Origin: Roseiflexus castenholzii DSM 13941
Lineage (GTDB): Bacteria; Chloroflexota; Chloroflexia; Chloroflexales; Roseiflexaceae
Reading direction: 5' to 3'
Assembly: GCF_000017805.1 (NCBI RefSeq)
Contig: NC_009767.1
Coordinates: 124,001-188,000 of the forward strand
Length of the DNA: 64,000 nt
Below are positions 51,966-61,060 of the stretch, one piece after another. The translations under genes and the position numbers were made by a program. Below the pieces are notes generated by a model. It worked only from the letters and a program-made list of their open reading frames with translations, ran no database searches and was not told where the DNA came from. The first letter of the stretch is position 1; each line of letters starts with the position of its first letter.

Positions 51966-52969
51966 TATAGCTGAGTGCAGAAATATTGATCCATGGTATA
52001 CTCACCGCATGAAAGCATTTTCAATCGATCTCCGTATCCGCGTCCTGGCGGCGCTCGATGGTGGGATGTCCCGTTCGGAGGCCGTGCGGCTCTTCCAGGT
52101 GAGTCTGGGCAGTATCAAACGCTGGCTGCGTGCTCGTGCGGCCGACGACCTCGCCCCAAAACGCCCCACGGGACGTCCGCGCCGGATTACCCCAACGCAG
52201 GAACAGCAGTTGCGCGTCCAGGTGCAGATCACCCCCGATGCGACGCTCGACGAACATGCCGCGCAGTGGGCGGCCGATACCGGCAGGCGCATCAGTCGCC
52301 AGACCCTCGGACGCGCCCTGCACCGCCTGGGCCTGTCACGCAAAAAAAGTCGACCGTTGCCAGCGAGCGCGACCCCTGGGAACGTGCGGCGTTTGCACTC
52401 CGGCAAGGCGACTGGGACGCCAACGACTTGATCGTGTTGGATGAGTTTGGCAGCAACCCTGATCTGGAACGCACCCATGCGTGGGCACCGGTGGGGGAAC
52501 GTGCGACCAGCGCCATTCCCCACAACACGCCTATCAACACGACGACGATTGCCGCGCTGACGCCAACCAGGATGGGACCGGCACTGGTGTTGGCGAGCGG
52601 GGTTGATCGTGCAGCGTTCACCGCCTATTTGGAGCACGTTTTGGCACCAACGCTCCGGCCGGGGCAGATTGTGTTGGCGAATAACCACAGCGCGCACAAG
52701 AGTCCGCAGGCGCATGCCATCGTGGCGGCCCGTGGCTGCACGTTGCGGTTTCTGCCCGCCTATTCGCCCGACTACTCGCCAATCGAGTTGGAGATCGCGA
52801 AGATCAAAGCGCTGCTGCGGCGTGCGGCCGCCCGAACAACCGAAGCGTTGGAAGCCGCCATCGCCGCCGCCTTGTCGGCGGTGACTGCCGCCGAAGCACA
52901 GGCATTCGTTCGCCATTGTGGCTACCGATTTCCACCAAATTTGGATCAATGGTTTTGCACTTAGCTATA
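51966..52969 (+). mobile_element. IS630-family insertion sequence
   Basis: About 1.0 kb. Left end 51966-51992 (TATAGCTGAGTGCAGAAATA...) and right end 52943-52969 form imperfect inverted repeats of about 27 bp (four to five mismatches). Flanking TA dinucleotides fit the TA target duplication of IS630/Tc1 elements. It carries one two-frame transposase gene. A 500-bp gap upstream (51462-51965) shows nothing recognisable. Confidence 0.85.
52009..52964 (+). CDS. IS630-family transposase in two frames (probable -1 frameshift), catalytic Asp changed
   Basis: Frame A (52009-52431) encodes the N-terminal HTH (RSEAVRLFQVSLGSIKRWL). The homologous chain continues in the -1 frame to 52964. The junction is the slippery heptamer A AAA AAA at 52342-52348, where RLGLSRKK joins STVASERDPWERAAF. 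The DDE domain shows LIVLDEFGSN (first Asp), LANNHSAHKS and YSPDYSPIELEIAKIK (Glu in SPIE). In IS630 relatives the second motif is DNxSAH; here Asp is replaced by Asn (AAT for GAT), so the enzyme is probably inactive. The transcript may be leaderless: TGG-TATACT ends 7 bp before the ATG. Confidence 0.85.
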
Positions 52970-52976
52970 GCGAGGG

Positions 52977-53935
52977 CTGATGAGAATTAAGATAATGAAT
53001 CTGGTATACCTGTCTGCCGAGTCGCTCATTCTCTGAGCTGCGGGCTCACGCCCGCGCGCAGGGGCTTTCACGAACTCAGCAAGGGCTTTAGCCCGCAGTG
53101 CCGCGAATGCGCAACCTGGCGGCGCAGGTTGACCGGATTGAATTCTTGATCTTCATCAGCCCTTGCTTGAGACCTGGAAGCCCCGGAGGGGCTTGTGGGA
53201 TCTCAGTCGGGGCTTCAGCCCGACCCGTGCGGCTGAGCCGCACGCTCTCTGAGCTGCGGGCTAAAGCCCTTGCTCAGGACATGGAAGCCCCGCAGGGGCT
53301 TTCACGAACGCAGCGAGGGCTTCAGCCCGACCCGTGCGGCTGAGCCGCACGCTCTCTGAGCTGCGGGCTAAAGCCCTTGCTCAGGACATGGAAGCCCCGC
53401 AGGGGCTTTCACGAACGCAGCGAGGGCTTCAGCCCGACCCGTGCGGCTGAGCCGCACGTTCGCTGAGCTACGGGCTAAAGCCCTTGCTTGAGACCTGGAA
53501 GCCCCGCAGGGGCTTTCACGAACGCAGCGCGGGCTTCAGCCCGCAGCGCCGCTCTGCCGAATCGCTCATTCTCTGAGCTGCAGGCTCACGCCCGCGCTTA
53601 AGACCTGGAAGCCCCGCAAGGGGCTTGTGGGATCTCAATCGGGGCTTCAGCCCGACCCGTGCGGCTGAGCCGCACGTTCTCTGAGCTGCGGGCTAAAGCC
53701 CTTGCTCAGGACCTGGAAGCCCCGCAAGGGCTTTCACGAACGCAGCGCGGGCTTCAGCCCGCAGCGCCGCTCTGCCGAATCGCTCATTCTCTGAGCTGCG
53801 GGCTAAAGCCCTTGCTCAGGACCTGGAAGCCCCGCAGGGGCTTTCACGAACTCAGCGAGGGCTTTAGCCCGCAGTGCGCGAATGCGCAGCCTGTCGGCGC
53901 AGGTTGACCGGATTGAATTCTTGATCTTCATAATC
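52977..53935. repeat. Complex array of 107-110-bp hairpin-rich repeats
   Basis: GAGCTGCGGGCT-type units begin at 53035, 53250, 53358, 53465, 53575, 53683 and 53793. Each contains hairpins GGGCTAAAGCCC, GAAGCCCCGCAGGGGCTT, GGGCTTCAGCCC and GTGCGGCTGAGCCGCAC. Related 30-bp blocks (GATGARGATYAAGAA...AATCCGG) occur at the left edge, inside near 53135-53160 and, inverted, at the right edge near 53905-53932. No ORF is credible. Confidence 0.9.
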
Positions 53936-53949
53936 TCGCGCGACGCCTT

Positions 53950-54062
53950 TCTACAAATGCGAGATAAATCTCGCGCCACGGTATGGTCGGGCCTTTCCAC
54001 AGATGCGAGATGAATCTCGCGCGACGTCTTTCCACCAATGCGCGATAAATCTCGCGCGACGC
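53950..54062. repeat. Third group of GCGAGATAAATCTCGC repeats, three diverged copies
   Basis: GCGAGATAAATCTCGCGC, GCGAGATGAATCTCGCGC and GCGCGATAAATCTCGCGC lie at about 53957, 54006 and 54039, with 45-50-bp spacing, directly downstream of the 108-bp array and 3' of the membrane-protein gene. Confidence 0.85.
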
Positions 54063-54072
54063 CATCGTCGGG

Positions 54073-55944
54073 TCACTCGTCCCTCGTCCCTGGCACTCGC
54101 AGGCGAAAGATCGCCACGCCACCTTTGTCATAGACACACTCAAAGAGTGAGGTGTTCCGCAATGCTTCAGCGCGCAACGCGCCAGGACGCTCGCTGACGT
54201 AGACGTATCCATAGCCCCGCTCGCGCATAAAGGCAGCAAGTTCTTCTGCGCTCGCAGCTGCGCCATGGTCGCGCAGCCACGATGTGTCGCGCTTAATGAT
54301 GGCGACATCATCCGGCGCACCGTAGTTGTAGATGACCGGCGGCGTGCTGACCTGCCTCCCCGCCAGCGGCAGCAGCCACCATCCGCCGTCGGCGCCGCGA
54401 TCAACGTCGTAGAGCCAGCCAGCAGTTCCCACCACAAAACGGGCGTCGGGCGGCGTGGCGCGCGCTGCCCACTCGATCGCTACCAGGTCCATCGGTCCGG
54501 CAAGCACGGTGTCGGGGCGAACGATGGTGCGCCATTGGTTCGTTCCCCACAGCATCACGGCGACCGCCAGCGCAACGGTGCTCAGACGCCAGACACCACA
54601 GCGCCAACCGGACGGCGACGTCCATGCATCGATGGCTGCCGCCCCGCCAGCGATCAGGAGCGCCAGCGGCGCAAACATCGTTATGGTCAGCATTTCGTTG
54701 GTGATGAACGAGAGATACGGCAGCCCGATAACCACCGGATTCGCCAGCAGAACCGCAGCCGCGCACCAGATGATCAGCCAGGCGGCGGCGCGGCGGCGCT
54801 GCCAGAGGCTCAGGAGCGCCCCTGTGCCGCCGAGAGCGAGCAGTATCCGGTTCGTCCCCGCCCAGAGCAACTCCAGCGGCAGTGCGTTATATCCGGCATT
54901 GCCGGCGATGTGCATGGCAGAACTGCCGGTTCCCGGCAGTATGCGACTCGCCATCAGAACGATCCAGGGAGCCGTGATCGTCAGCGCGCCGGTCAGCGCA
55001 ATGCCTAACCATATGGCGATGCGTCGCCAGGATGTGTGGTCTGTCGTGATCACCAGCAACGTCGCGCACGCCGCCAGCGTCAGTGCGAAGACAACGAAAT
55101 GCACCAGACTGAGTCCTGCCAGCAAGAGCGCCAGGAGCGCGGTTGATCGTGGTCCAGGATGGCGACGAACCGCGTCCAGCGCCAGCAGCGCGGCAGGCAG
55201 CACGAGCATGCCGGTCAGCAGCGTGTATCGCCCCCAACTCACATAGTATGCCGGCATAACCGATGCCAGACCAACGACCAGACCGGCGGCTGCGCCGGCA
55301 ATTGGACGCTGCCAGAGTCGCAGTGCCAGCGCAGCATACGCGGGAACCATCAGTGCGCTTATCACCTGACCGCTCCAGATCATTAATTGCGGTAAGGCTT
55401 CCGGCGCATAGATGCCTCCAGCCTGCGCCAGCGTCGCCACAAATACGTGGTACCCCCAGTGGTAGGTCAACCCGTCGACCGGCAGGTACGGTCGGAGCGA
55501 GAGCGGCGCGGCGCCCTGCTCGATGCTTACACGTATCAGCAGCGCGTGGTGAACGGAGTCGACCCAGACCGGCAATACAAGATCGCGAATCTGCTCGAAG
55601 CGAAGCCAGAAGGTCAGCACCGAAGCGCCGGCGATAAGCAGATGCCAGATGCTGCCGTCGAGCGCGAGCAGTAGCACCGTTATGGGGATACGATGCAGTG
55701 AGATGAGAGCAGTGACCAGGAAGACAACCAACCCAAGATGCACCATCGGCGGACGTACTGCAATGCCCGCCCACGTAAGCCAGAGGTAGAGAAGCGGGAT
55801 GAAACTCAGGCTTGCTCCAATTGCCAGCGTCAAGCGTTCGAGGGCGGTCTCTCCGGCGGTTGGCGCCATTCGCAGGATCAGAACCAGACCAGGAAGGACC
55901 AGGACCACAAGAACGAGAAAAACAGTACCGATGAGGGAATTCAC
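54073..55944 (-). CDS. Polytopic membrane protein, glycosyltransferase-39/DUF6541-like
   Basis: 623 residues with about 12-14 predicted membrane helices covering residues 1-460 and a soluble C-terminal domain (about 470-623). A charged loop between early helices (WVDSVHHALLIRVSIEQGA, then GLTYHWGYHVFVATLAQ) has His/Asp residues like the lumenal catalytic loop of GT-C lipid-sugar transferases. Function is not certain; cell-envelope glycan transfer is the best guess. The C-terminal part contains AIEWAARATPPDARFVVGTAGWLYDV, common in this membrane-protein family. It stands alone between repeats. Confidence 0.75.
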   Translation of the reverse strand: MNSLIGTVFLVLVVLVLPGLVLILRMAPTAGETALERLTLAIGASLSFIPLLYLWLTWAGIAVRPPMVHLGLVVFLVTALISLHRIPITVLLLALDGSIWHLLIAGASVLTFWLRFEQIRDLVLPVWVDSVHHALLIRVSIEQGAAPLSLRPYLPVDGLTYHWGYHVFVATLAQAGGIYAPEALPQLMIWSGQVISALMVPAYAALALRLWQRPIAGAAAGLVVGLASVMPAYYVSWGRYTLLTGMLVLPAALLALDAVRRHPGPRSTALLALLLAGLSLVHFVVFALTLAACATLLVITTDHTSWRRIAIWLGIALTGALTITAPWIVLMASRILPGTGSSAMHIAGNAGYNALPLELLWAGTNRILLALGGTGALLSLWQRRRAAAWLIIWCAAAVLLANPVVIGLPYLSFITNEMLTITMFAPLALLIAGGAAAIDAWTSPSGWRCGVWRLSTVALAVAVMLWGTNQWRTIVRPDTVLAGPMDLVAIEWAARATPPDARFVVGTAGWLYDVDRGADGGWWLLPLAGRQVSTPPVIYNYGAPDDVAIIKRDTSWLRDHGAAASAEELAAFMRERGYGYVYVSERPGALRAEALRNTSLFECVYDKGGVAIFRLRVPGTRDE

Positions 55945-55974
55945 AATCTCCTCATAGGAGTATCTAGCTCTTGT

Positions 55975-56275
55975 ACCAATGACGATTGAAGATGCCGCAT
56001 GCGTGTCATTCCGAGCCCTTCGCTTCGCTCAGGGTAAACGCAGCGAGGAATCTGAGCGGGTCGCGCACGACCCCTCGCGCTGCTCGGGGTGACCATGCCG
56101 GATGGTCACAGGGAATTGGTATTATACCAATGACGATTGAAGATGCCGCATACTTGTCATTCCGAGCGCAGCGACTTGTCATTCCGAGCGCAGCGAGGAA
56201 TCTGCGCGGGGCGCGCACGACCCCTCGCGCTGCCCGGGGTGACCATGCCGGATGTTCACAGGGAATTGGTATTAT
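55975..56275. repeat. Two 150-bp tandem repeats of a CATTCCGAGC-type element
   Basis: Copies at 55975-56125 and 56126-56275 (period 151 bp) start ACCAATGACGATTGAAGATG and end GGGAATTGGTATTAT; both contain CATTCCGAGCGCAGCGAGGA-type sequence. ACCAAT and ATTGGT make the ends inverted. The last bases provide the stop codon of the adjacent minus-strand gene. Confidence 0.9.
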
Positions 56276-57018
56276 TCCCTTGAAGAACGCCCTCCTGACC
56301 GCCGTGGCTCGGACTGGCGTGGTTCGGATTGGCGCGGCTCCGAGATGCGCGGCTCCGAGATGCGCGGCTCGGATTTGCGTCGCTCTTCTTCCAGGGCGCG
56401 GGCAAGCAGGCGCTCGAAAAAACCGTCGCGTTTTTCTCCGGTGTCAGAATTCGGCTCAGGCGGTGGAGCAGTCGGTGACGGCGACGGTGAAGCAAGGACC
56501 ACAATTTGCTGTTGGACCAGTGAAGCGATACCCACATACACATCGATCAGCGTGACCGACAGATCGCGCGCAATGTCGGGGATCGACCGCTGCCCGTCGA
56601 TCAGCGTCAGCAGCGGAGCAATATCTTCGCCGACCAGTGATTGCGCGCGCTGGAGAGGCATCCGCAATGTGGGAATGGCGCTCAGCGCCGGCACGTAGGG
56701 ACGCACCAACGCCCAGGTCTGCGCCTGATGCTCCGCCAACTCGATGATTTCCCATGGGTCCATCCAGAGTGTTGGCGTGACCGGCGCACCATCGGCGGAA
56801 AAGCGAAAGGAAGCATCGCGCTCGGCGAACATGCGTCCAATAGCATCGACGCCTTGCAATCCCGACAGTTCGGCATGTTGCGGCAGACCATCGCGGAAGA
56901 AGATACGACCAACGTCGTCGCCAACCTGTACTTCCAGCACACCGCTGACCGAACTGTAGACTGCCATTTCAATCAGTTCGCGCAGCGGAAACTGGCTGAG
57001 AGACCCTTCGAGTTGCAC
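56272..57018 (-). CDS. DUF4388/PATAN-domain protein
   Basis: 248 residues from GTG 57018 (GGAG upstream); VQLEGSLSQFPLRELIEMAV is the standard beginning of DUF4388. The domain continues as SGVLEVQVGDDVGRIFFRDGLPQHAEL and FRFSADG (about 1-95). A helical domain follows (about 110-195: ALLTLIDGQRSIPDIARDLS, a winged-helix-like end often seen in gliding or signalling proteins). The tail repeats SEPRISEPRQSEPR. The TAA stop lies in the neighbouring 151-bp repeat, so the original C-terminus may have been replaced. A perfect TATAAT at 57096-57091 precedes the gene. Confidence 0.82.
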   Translation of the reverse strand: MQLEGSLSQFPLRELIEMAVYSSVSGVLEVQVGDDVGRIFFRDGLPQHAELSGLQGVDAIGRMFAERDASFRFSADGAPVTPTLWMDPWEIIELAEHQAQTWALVRPYVPALSAIPTLRMPLQRAQSLVGEDIAPLLTLIDGQRSIPDIARDLSVTLIDVYVGIASLVQQQIVVLASPSPSPTAPPPEPNSDTGEKRDGFFERLLARALEEERRKSEPRISEPRISEPRQSEPRQSEPRRSGGRSSRE

Positions 57019-57229
57019 AGTACGTCTCCGCCCAATGGTATTGTGTTTGAAGGAACGCACACAACTTGCATGTTCACGATTGCTCCCGTTATTATAGCGT
57101 ATGCCGTGTACGACGTGCGTGCATCGACGATGGAGAACGCTCCACGCCAGCAGCACAATCGCGGGAAACCTGTGCGACAGGCGCGCGTAGATGGTGGTGG
57201 AACCGTTACAAGCACAAGGAATATATGCC

Positions 57230-57418
57230 ATGCTCAAACAACGCATCGCCTCGATTATCACAGCGGCTATCTTCCTTGGGATTCTCTGGGTGATCCTTGG
57301 GCGCGTCTGGATTGTCATCTGGGTTCAGGTTCCCTGGTGGGTGCTGCTCTTGAGCGGCGTGATACTGTTTTTGGTCATCGATTACCTGGTGCATCGCGCA
57401 TTCGGCGGGAAGCCGTAG
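57230..57418 (+). CDS. Small two-helix membrane protein
   Basis: 62 residues from ATG 57230 (AAGGA upstream). Two hydrophobic segments, SIITAAIFLGILWVILG and VPWWVLLLSGVILFLVIDYLV, surround a short loop; the end (HRAFGGKP) is basic. No family recognised. It lies 78 bp before the acyl-CoA dehydrogenase gene. Confidence 0.65.
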   Translation: MLKQRIASIITAAIFLGILWVILGRVWIVIWVQVPWWVLLLSGVILFLVIDYLVHRAFGGKP

Positions 57419-57496
57419 GTTCGATTATCATGACATTGGACCTTCGCTGTACGACGGGAACCGCGCTGTTCGCGTCGCTCATATCGATGGATTGAT

Positions 57497-58681
57497 ATGT
57501 TTCCTGAACTGACCGATCGCCAGCATCGCATTGTTGCGCTGGCGGAAGAACTTTCGTCGCGCTTTGCCGATCGTGCGGACCGGTATGACCGCGAAGGAGG
57601 GTTCCCGTTCGCCAATCTGGCCGATCTGCGCGACTCCGGGTACCTGCGACTGGTCGTGCCGCAGCGATACGGTGGCGAGGGCGCCGATCTGTTTGAAATG
57701 ACGCTGGCGCAGGAACGCCTTGCTCGTGGCTGCGGCGCAACGGCGATGGCAGTCGATATGACAATCCACCTGATCGGGCGACTGGCGGAAACACCGTCGT
57801 GGACTGAGCCAATGGTTGCTATGATCTGTCGCGCGGTGGTCGAAGAAGGCGCGCTGATCAATTCGGCGGCGACCGAGGCGGACTTGGGCAGTCCCTCGCG
57901 CGGCGGCGCACCGGCAACGCGCGCCGTGCCCTCCGAAGGCGGCTGGCGCATCAGTGGGCGGAAACTGTTTGTGAGTATGGCGCCGGCGCTGCGCTGGTTT
58001 CTGGTCAGCGCAACGCTGCCGCCGGACGCCGAGACGCCACAGGGGTCCATCGGCAGTTTTCTGGTCGAAGCCGGTTCACCGGGCATCCGCCTGGAGGACT
58101 CCTGGAGCGACTCGTTGAGTCTGCGGTCGAGCGCGAGTTACGATCTTGCGCTCGATGATGTGTTCGTTCCGGCGGAACGTCTGGTGGAGCGCACACCGAT
58201 TGGCGCGCCGCCACGCCCCGGCGCACCAACGCAGATGGCGTGGTTTGCGTTGACCCTCTCGGCGGTGTATTTGGGCATCGGGCAGGCGGCGTGTGACACT
58301 GTTTGCGCGTATGCGCGCGAACGCACCCCAACTGCGCTTGGGCGACCCATCGCCACGCTGCCGAACATTCAGCACCGCATTGGCGTGATGCAGACCGCGT
58401 TGAGCGCTGCCCGCAGCGTGTTGCACCAGACGGCGCGCGCCTGGGTTGCGCGCCCGGCAGAGCGCAGCGCAATGACGGCGCAGATTGCAATGGCGAAGTA
58501 TCTCTGCACAAATGCCGCCTGCGACGCCACCGATCAGGCGCTGCGGATTGCAGGCGGATTTGCGCTGACGCGCGCGCTGCCGCTCGAACGCTATTTTCGT
58601 GACGCGCGCGCCGGTCTGACGCATCCGCCGAACGATGATGCTGCACTGGAGTTGATCGGCAAACATGCGCTGGGAATGTAA
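57497..58681 (+). CDS. Acyl-CoA dehydrogenase family protein
   Basis: 394 residues. FAD/acyl-CoA-binding blocks are present: FANLADLRDSGYLRLVVPQRYGGEGAD, EADLGSPSRG, GWRISGRKLFVSMAP, IAMAKYLCTNAACDATDQALRIAGGFALTRALPLERYFRDARAG. The fold is complete. The catalytic Glu usually found in the QxxGGxGY.../E segment near 365 is not obvious: the active-site region ends RYFRDARAGLTHPPNDD, as in the hydroxylase-like or DszC-type branch, so a strict dehydrogenase reaction is not certain. It overlaps closely (2 bp) with the SDR gene that follows. Confidence 0.87.
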   Translation: MFPELTDRQHRIVALAEELSSRFADRADRYDREGGFPFANLADLRDSGYLRLVVPQRYGGEGADLFEMTLAQERLARGCGATAMAVDMTIHLIGRLAETPSWTEPMVAMICRAVVEEGALINSAATEADLGSPSRGGAPATRAVPSEGGWRISGRKLFVSMAPALRWFLVSATLPPDAETPQGSIGSFLVEAGSPGIRLEDSWSDSLSLRSSASYDLALDDVFVPAERLVERTPIGAPPRPGAPTQMAWFALTLSAVYLGIGQAACDTVCAYARERTPTALGRPIATLPNIQHRIGVMQTALSAARSVLHQTARAWVARPAERSAMTAQIAMAKYLCTNAACDATDQALRIAGGFALTRALPLERYFRDARAGLTHPPNDDAALELIGKHALGM

Positions 58682-58683
58682 TC

Positions 58684-59430
58684 GTGGACCTTGGCTTACG
58701 TGATCGAATAGCACTGGTGACCGGCGCATCGAGCGGCATCGGTGCAGCGACAGCGCGCCTGCTGGCGGAAGAGGGCGCTGATGTCGTGATTGCTTTTGGG
58801 CATGACGAGGCTGGCGCGCGGCGAACAATGGCAGCAGTCGAGGCTGCCGGACGGCGCGCCTGGCTTTGCCGCTTCGACATTGCCGATGCTGCTGCGGTCC
58901 AGACTGCCATTCGCACCGTCAGCGCACAAACGCGCGGGTTTGATGTGCTGGTCCTGTGCGCCGGATACAATGCTGTCACCCCGTTTCCCAACATTGCACC
59001 GGAAGAATGGAATACCGTCGTCGGTATCAACTTGAATGGCGCATTCTACACGCTGCACGCGGCGATCCCGTTCTTGCGCGACGGCGCTGCGGTGGTGACA
59101 GTGGCGAGCGTCGCTGCTGCGACCGGCGCGCCGCACCATGCGCACTATGCAGCGGCAAAGGCCGGACTGGTGAACCTGACGAAGAGCGCAGCGCGGGCGC
59201 TTGCACCACGGGTGCGGGTTAACTGCGTTGCGCCTGGCATTGCGCTTACACCTATGGGGCGCGACACCGTCGCCAACCTTGCCCCCGATTATGCGCAGAC
59301 AAAACTTGCGCTGCAACGCTACGCCGAACCGGACGAAATCGCGCGCTGTATTGTCTTCCTTGCCAGCCCGGCGGCCAGTTTTGTCACCGGCGCGACTCTC
59401 GATGTCAATGGCGGAAGGGACATGCGCTGA
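58684..59430 (+). CDS. Short-chain dehydrogenase/reductase (FabG-like)
   Basis: 248 residues from GTG 58684, 2 bp after the acyl-CoA dehydrogenase stop. TGASSGIGAATARLLAEEG (cofactor), VLVLCAGYN (NNAG variant), VTVASVAAATGAPHHAHYAAAKAGL (Ser, Tyr, Lys) and VTGATLDVNGG. Cofactor preference is not evident. Tight coupling with the acyl-CoA dehydrogenase suggests a joint fatty-acyl or ketone modification route. Confidence 0.9.
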   Translation: MDLGLRDRIALVTGASSGIGAATARLLAEEGADVVIAFGHDEAGARRTMAAVEAAGRRAWLCRFDIADAAAVQTAIRTVSAQTRGFDVLVLCAGYNAVTPFPNIAPEEWNTVVGINLNGAFYTLHAAIPFLRDGAAVVTVASVAAATGAPHHAHYAAAKAGLVNLTKSAARALAPRVRVNCVAPGIALTPMGRDTVANLAPDYAQTKLALQRYAEPDEIARCIVFLASPAASFVTGATLDVNGGRDMR

Positions 59431-59551
59431 GCCCGTGCCCTGGCAGGCGGGGCTGCGTGTCCGCCGCACAGGTTGCGCGTTCGCCGCAGGCGCCGCCTAT
59501 CACGCCTGCGCTCCCAGGAAGAGCATGACAGTCAGACGCTGATGTCTTTGA

Positions 59552-59580
59552 TTGACGCTCTGTGCAACAGATGCTACACT
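59552..59580 (+). promoter_or_regulatory. Promoter of the epimerase gene
   Basis: TTGACG (59552-59557), 17-bp spacer, TACACT (59575-59580). Predicted leader about 32 nt. Confidence 0.65.
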
Positions 59581-59618
59581 GGCGCTGTTGTGGATTGCCT
59601 GAGATGAGGGAGGGACGT

Positions 59619-60023
59619 ATGTTTGAGAAGGTCGATCATATCGGTTTCGCCGTGCGCGACATCGACAGCGCTATCGCTTTCTACAGCCAGACGTTCGGGA
59701 TCGGTGAGTGGGAACGTATCCCAATGCCGGAGCGCCACATGGAAGTTGCGGCAACGCGCATGGGCGATATGCTGCTCGAACTGATTGCGCCAACATCGGA
59801 TGAAGCGGCGTTTGCGAAATATTTGAACGAACGTGGTCCCGGCATGCACCACATCGCCTACAGAGTGAACGATATCGTCGCTGCTCTGGCAGAGATCAAG
59901 GCGCGCGGCGTTCAACTGATCGACGAAACGCCGCGCCCTGGTCTGCACGATACGCTGGTCGCCTTCCTTCATCCCAAGAGTTGCCAGGGCGTGCTGGTCG
60001 AACTGGTGCAGCATCGCCATTGA
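59619..60023 (+). CDS. mce: Methylmalonyl-CoA epimerase
   Basis: 134 residues from ATG 59619 (GAGGGAGGGACGT upstream). A glyoxalase/VOC fold: KVDHIGFAVRDIDSAIAFY with the first metal His, ERHMEVAATRMGDMLLELIAP, RGPGMHHIAYRVNDI (second His) and CQGVLVELVQH (Glu). This is the exact pattern of MCE, which interconverts R- and S-methylmalonyl-CoA in propionate metabolism or in the 3-hydroxypropionate bicycle of Chloroflexales. The mutase subunits are not in the window. Confidence 0.92.
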   Translation: MFEKVDHIGFAVRDIDSAIAFYSQTFGIGEWERIPMPERHMEVAATRMGDMLLELIAPTSDEAAFAKYLNERGPGMHHIAYRVNDIVAALAEIKARGVQLIDETPRPGLHDTLVAFLHPKSCQGVLVELVQHRH

Positions 60024-60064
60024 CACGACGACATGGTCCCTCAAGGTGTACAGCGGATCGGTGC

Positions 60065-61060
60065 GTGAACGGAACGCCTGTGCCTGAGCATCTTCGTCGC
60101 AGTATCCTCATCTCACTCGTCCTGGGGCTGTTCGTGGCAATTGCGCTGGGGTTAATCAGCGACATCCGCGAGGTGGCTGCCAGTTTCAGCGGTTTCGATT
60201 GGTCGGCGCTGCCGATGGTGCTGGGGCTGACTCTGTTCAACTATGCGCTACGCTGGCTGAAGTGGGATTACTACCTGCGTCGCATGGAGATGGGGAACGG
60301 CGTCGGGCATTACGATAGCGTCCTGCTTTTTACCGGCGGCATGGTGATGGCAGTGACGCCTGCTAAGGTTGGTGAGGTGTTGAAATCGGCGCTGCTGAAG
60401 CGGATCAACGGCACGCCAATTTCTGCGTCTGCGCCAATTGTGCTGGCGGAGCGCATTACTGATGGGCTGGCGATGCTTCTGCTGATGGGGGCCGGGTTGA
60501 CCCTCTACCCGCCGGCACGTCCTGCGTTCGTGGCACTGCTTGTGCTGACAGTCGCCGGATTGCTGCTGGTTCAGTCTCGGTCATTCATGCGTCGCGTGCT
60601 GGCGCTCCTTGCGCGCCTGCCATTCGCCGGTAAAGCGGCGCCACGTGTGGCAACCGCCTACGAGAGCAGCCAGCGACTGCTTTCGTGGCGATTGCTGTTC
60701 GTTTCTACCATCATCAGCGTGGTCTCGTGGTTTGGTGAATGCGCCGCCATGTACTATGTACTGGTTGGGCTTGGGGTTCATGGCGAAGACTTACTGCTGA
60801 AGGCAACCTTCGTCTTTGCGGCATCGACGCTCTTTGGTCTGGTATCACTTCTGCCCGGCGGGCTGGGGGTGTCGGAAGCGTCGAGCACCGGATTGCTGGT
60901 GCTGCTCGTACCGATGGCTGCCGGTCCTGCAACCACAGCAACGATTATTGTTCGTTTCTGTACCCTCTGGTTTGGCGTGAGCCTGGGGATTGTCGCCCTG
61001 GCACTGTTCAACCGCCGATATGGCGCAGCAGCGCAGGAGGGGTTAGGGGTCAGGGGTTAG
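60065..61060 (+). CDS. LPG-synthase-type membrane protein (UPF0104)
   Basis: 331 residues from GTG 60065 (start approximate; GTG 60080 is close). Eight or so membrane helices. Typical family blocks: NYALRWLKWDYYLRRM, GGMVMAVTPAKVGEVLKSALLK, IVLAERITDGLAMLLLM and LLPGGLGVSEAS. It belongs to the lysylphosphatidylglycerol synthase TM-region family without the synthase domain; such proteins are thought to move or modify glycolipids. It is distantly similar to the 44816 product. It follows mce by 41 bp and may be cotranscribed. Confidence 0.82.
   Translation: MNGTPVPEHLRRSILISLVLGLFVAIALGLISDIREVAASFSGFDWSALPMVLGLTLFNYALRWLKWDYYLRRMEMGNGVGHYDSVLLFTGGMVMAVTPAKVGEVLKSALLKRINGTPISASAPIVLAERITDGLAMLLLMGAGLTLYPPARPAFVALLVLTVAGLLLVQSRSFMRRVLALLARLPFAGKAAPRVATAYESSQRLLSWRLLFVSTIISVVSWFGECAAMYYVLVGLGVHGEDLLLKATFVFAASTLFGLVSLLPGGLGVSEASSTGLLVLLVPMAAGPATTATIIVRFCTLWFGVSLGIVALALFNRRYGAAAQEGLGVRG

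Noticed and set aside
53098..53907. Short frames in the 108-bp array (RLSRTLSELRAKALAQD repeats)
   Set aside because: Translate the hairpin repeats; no RBS or independent coding signal.
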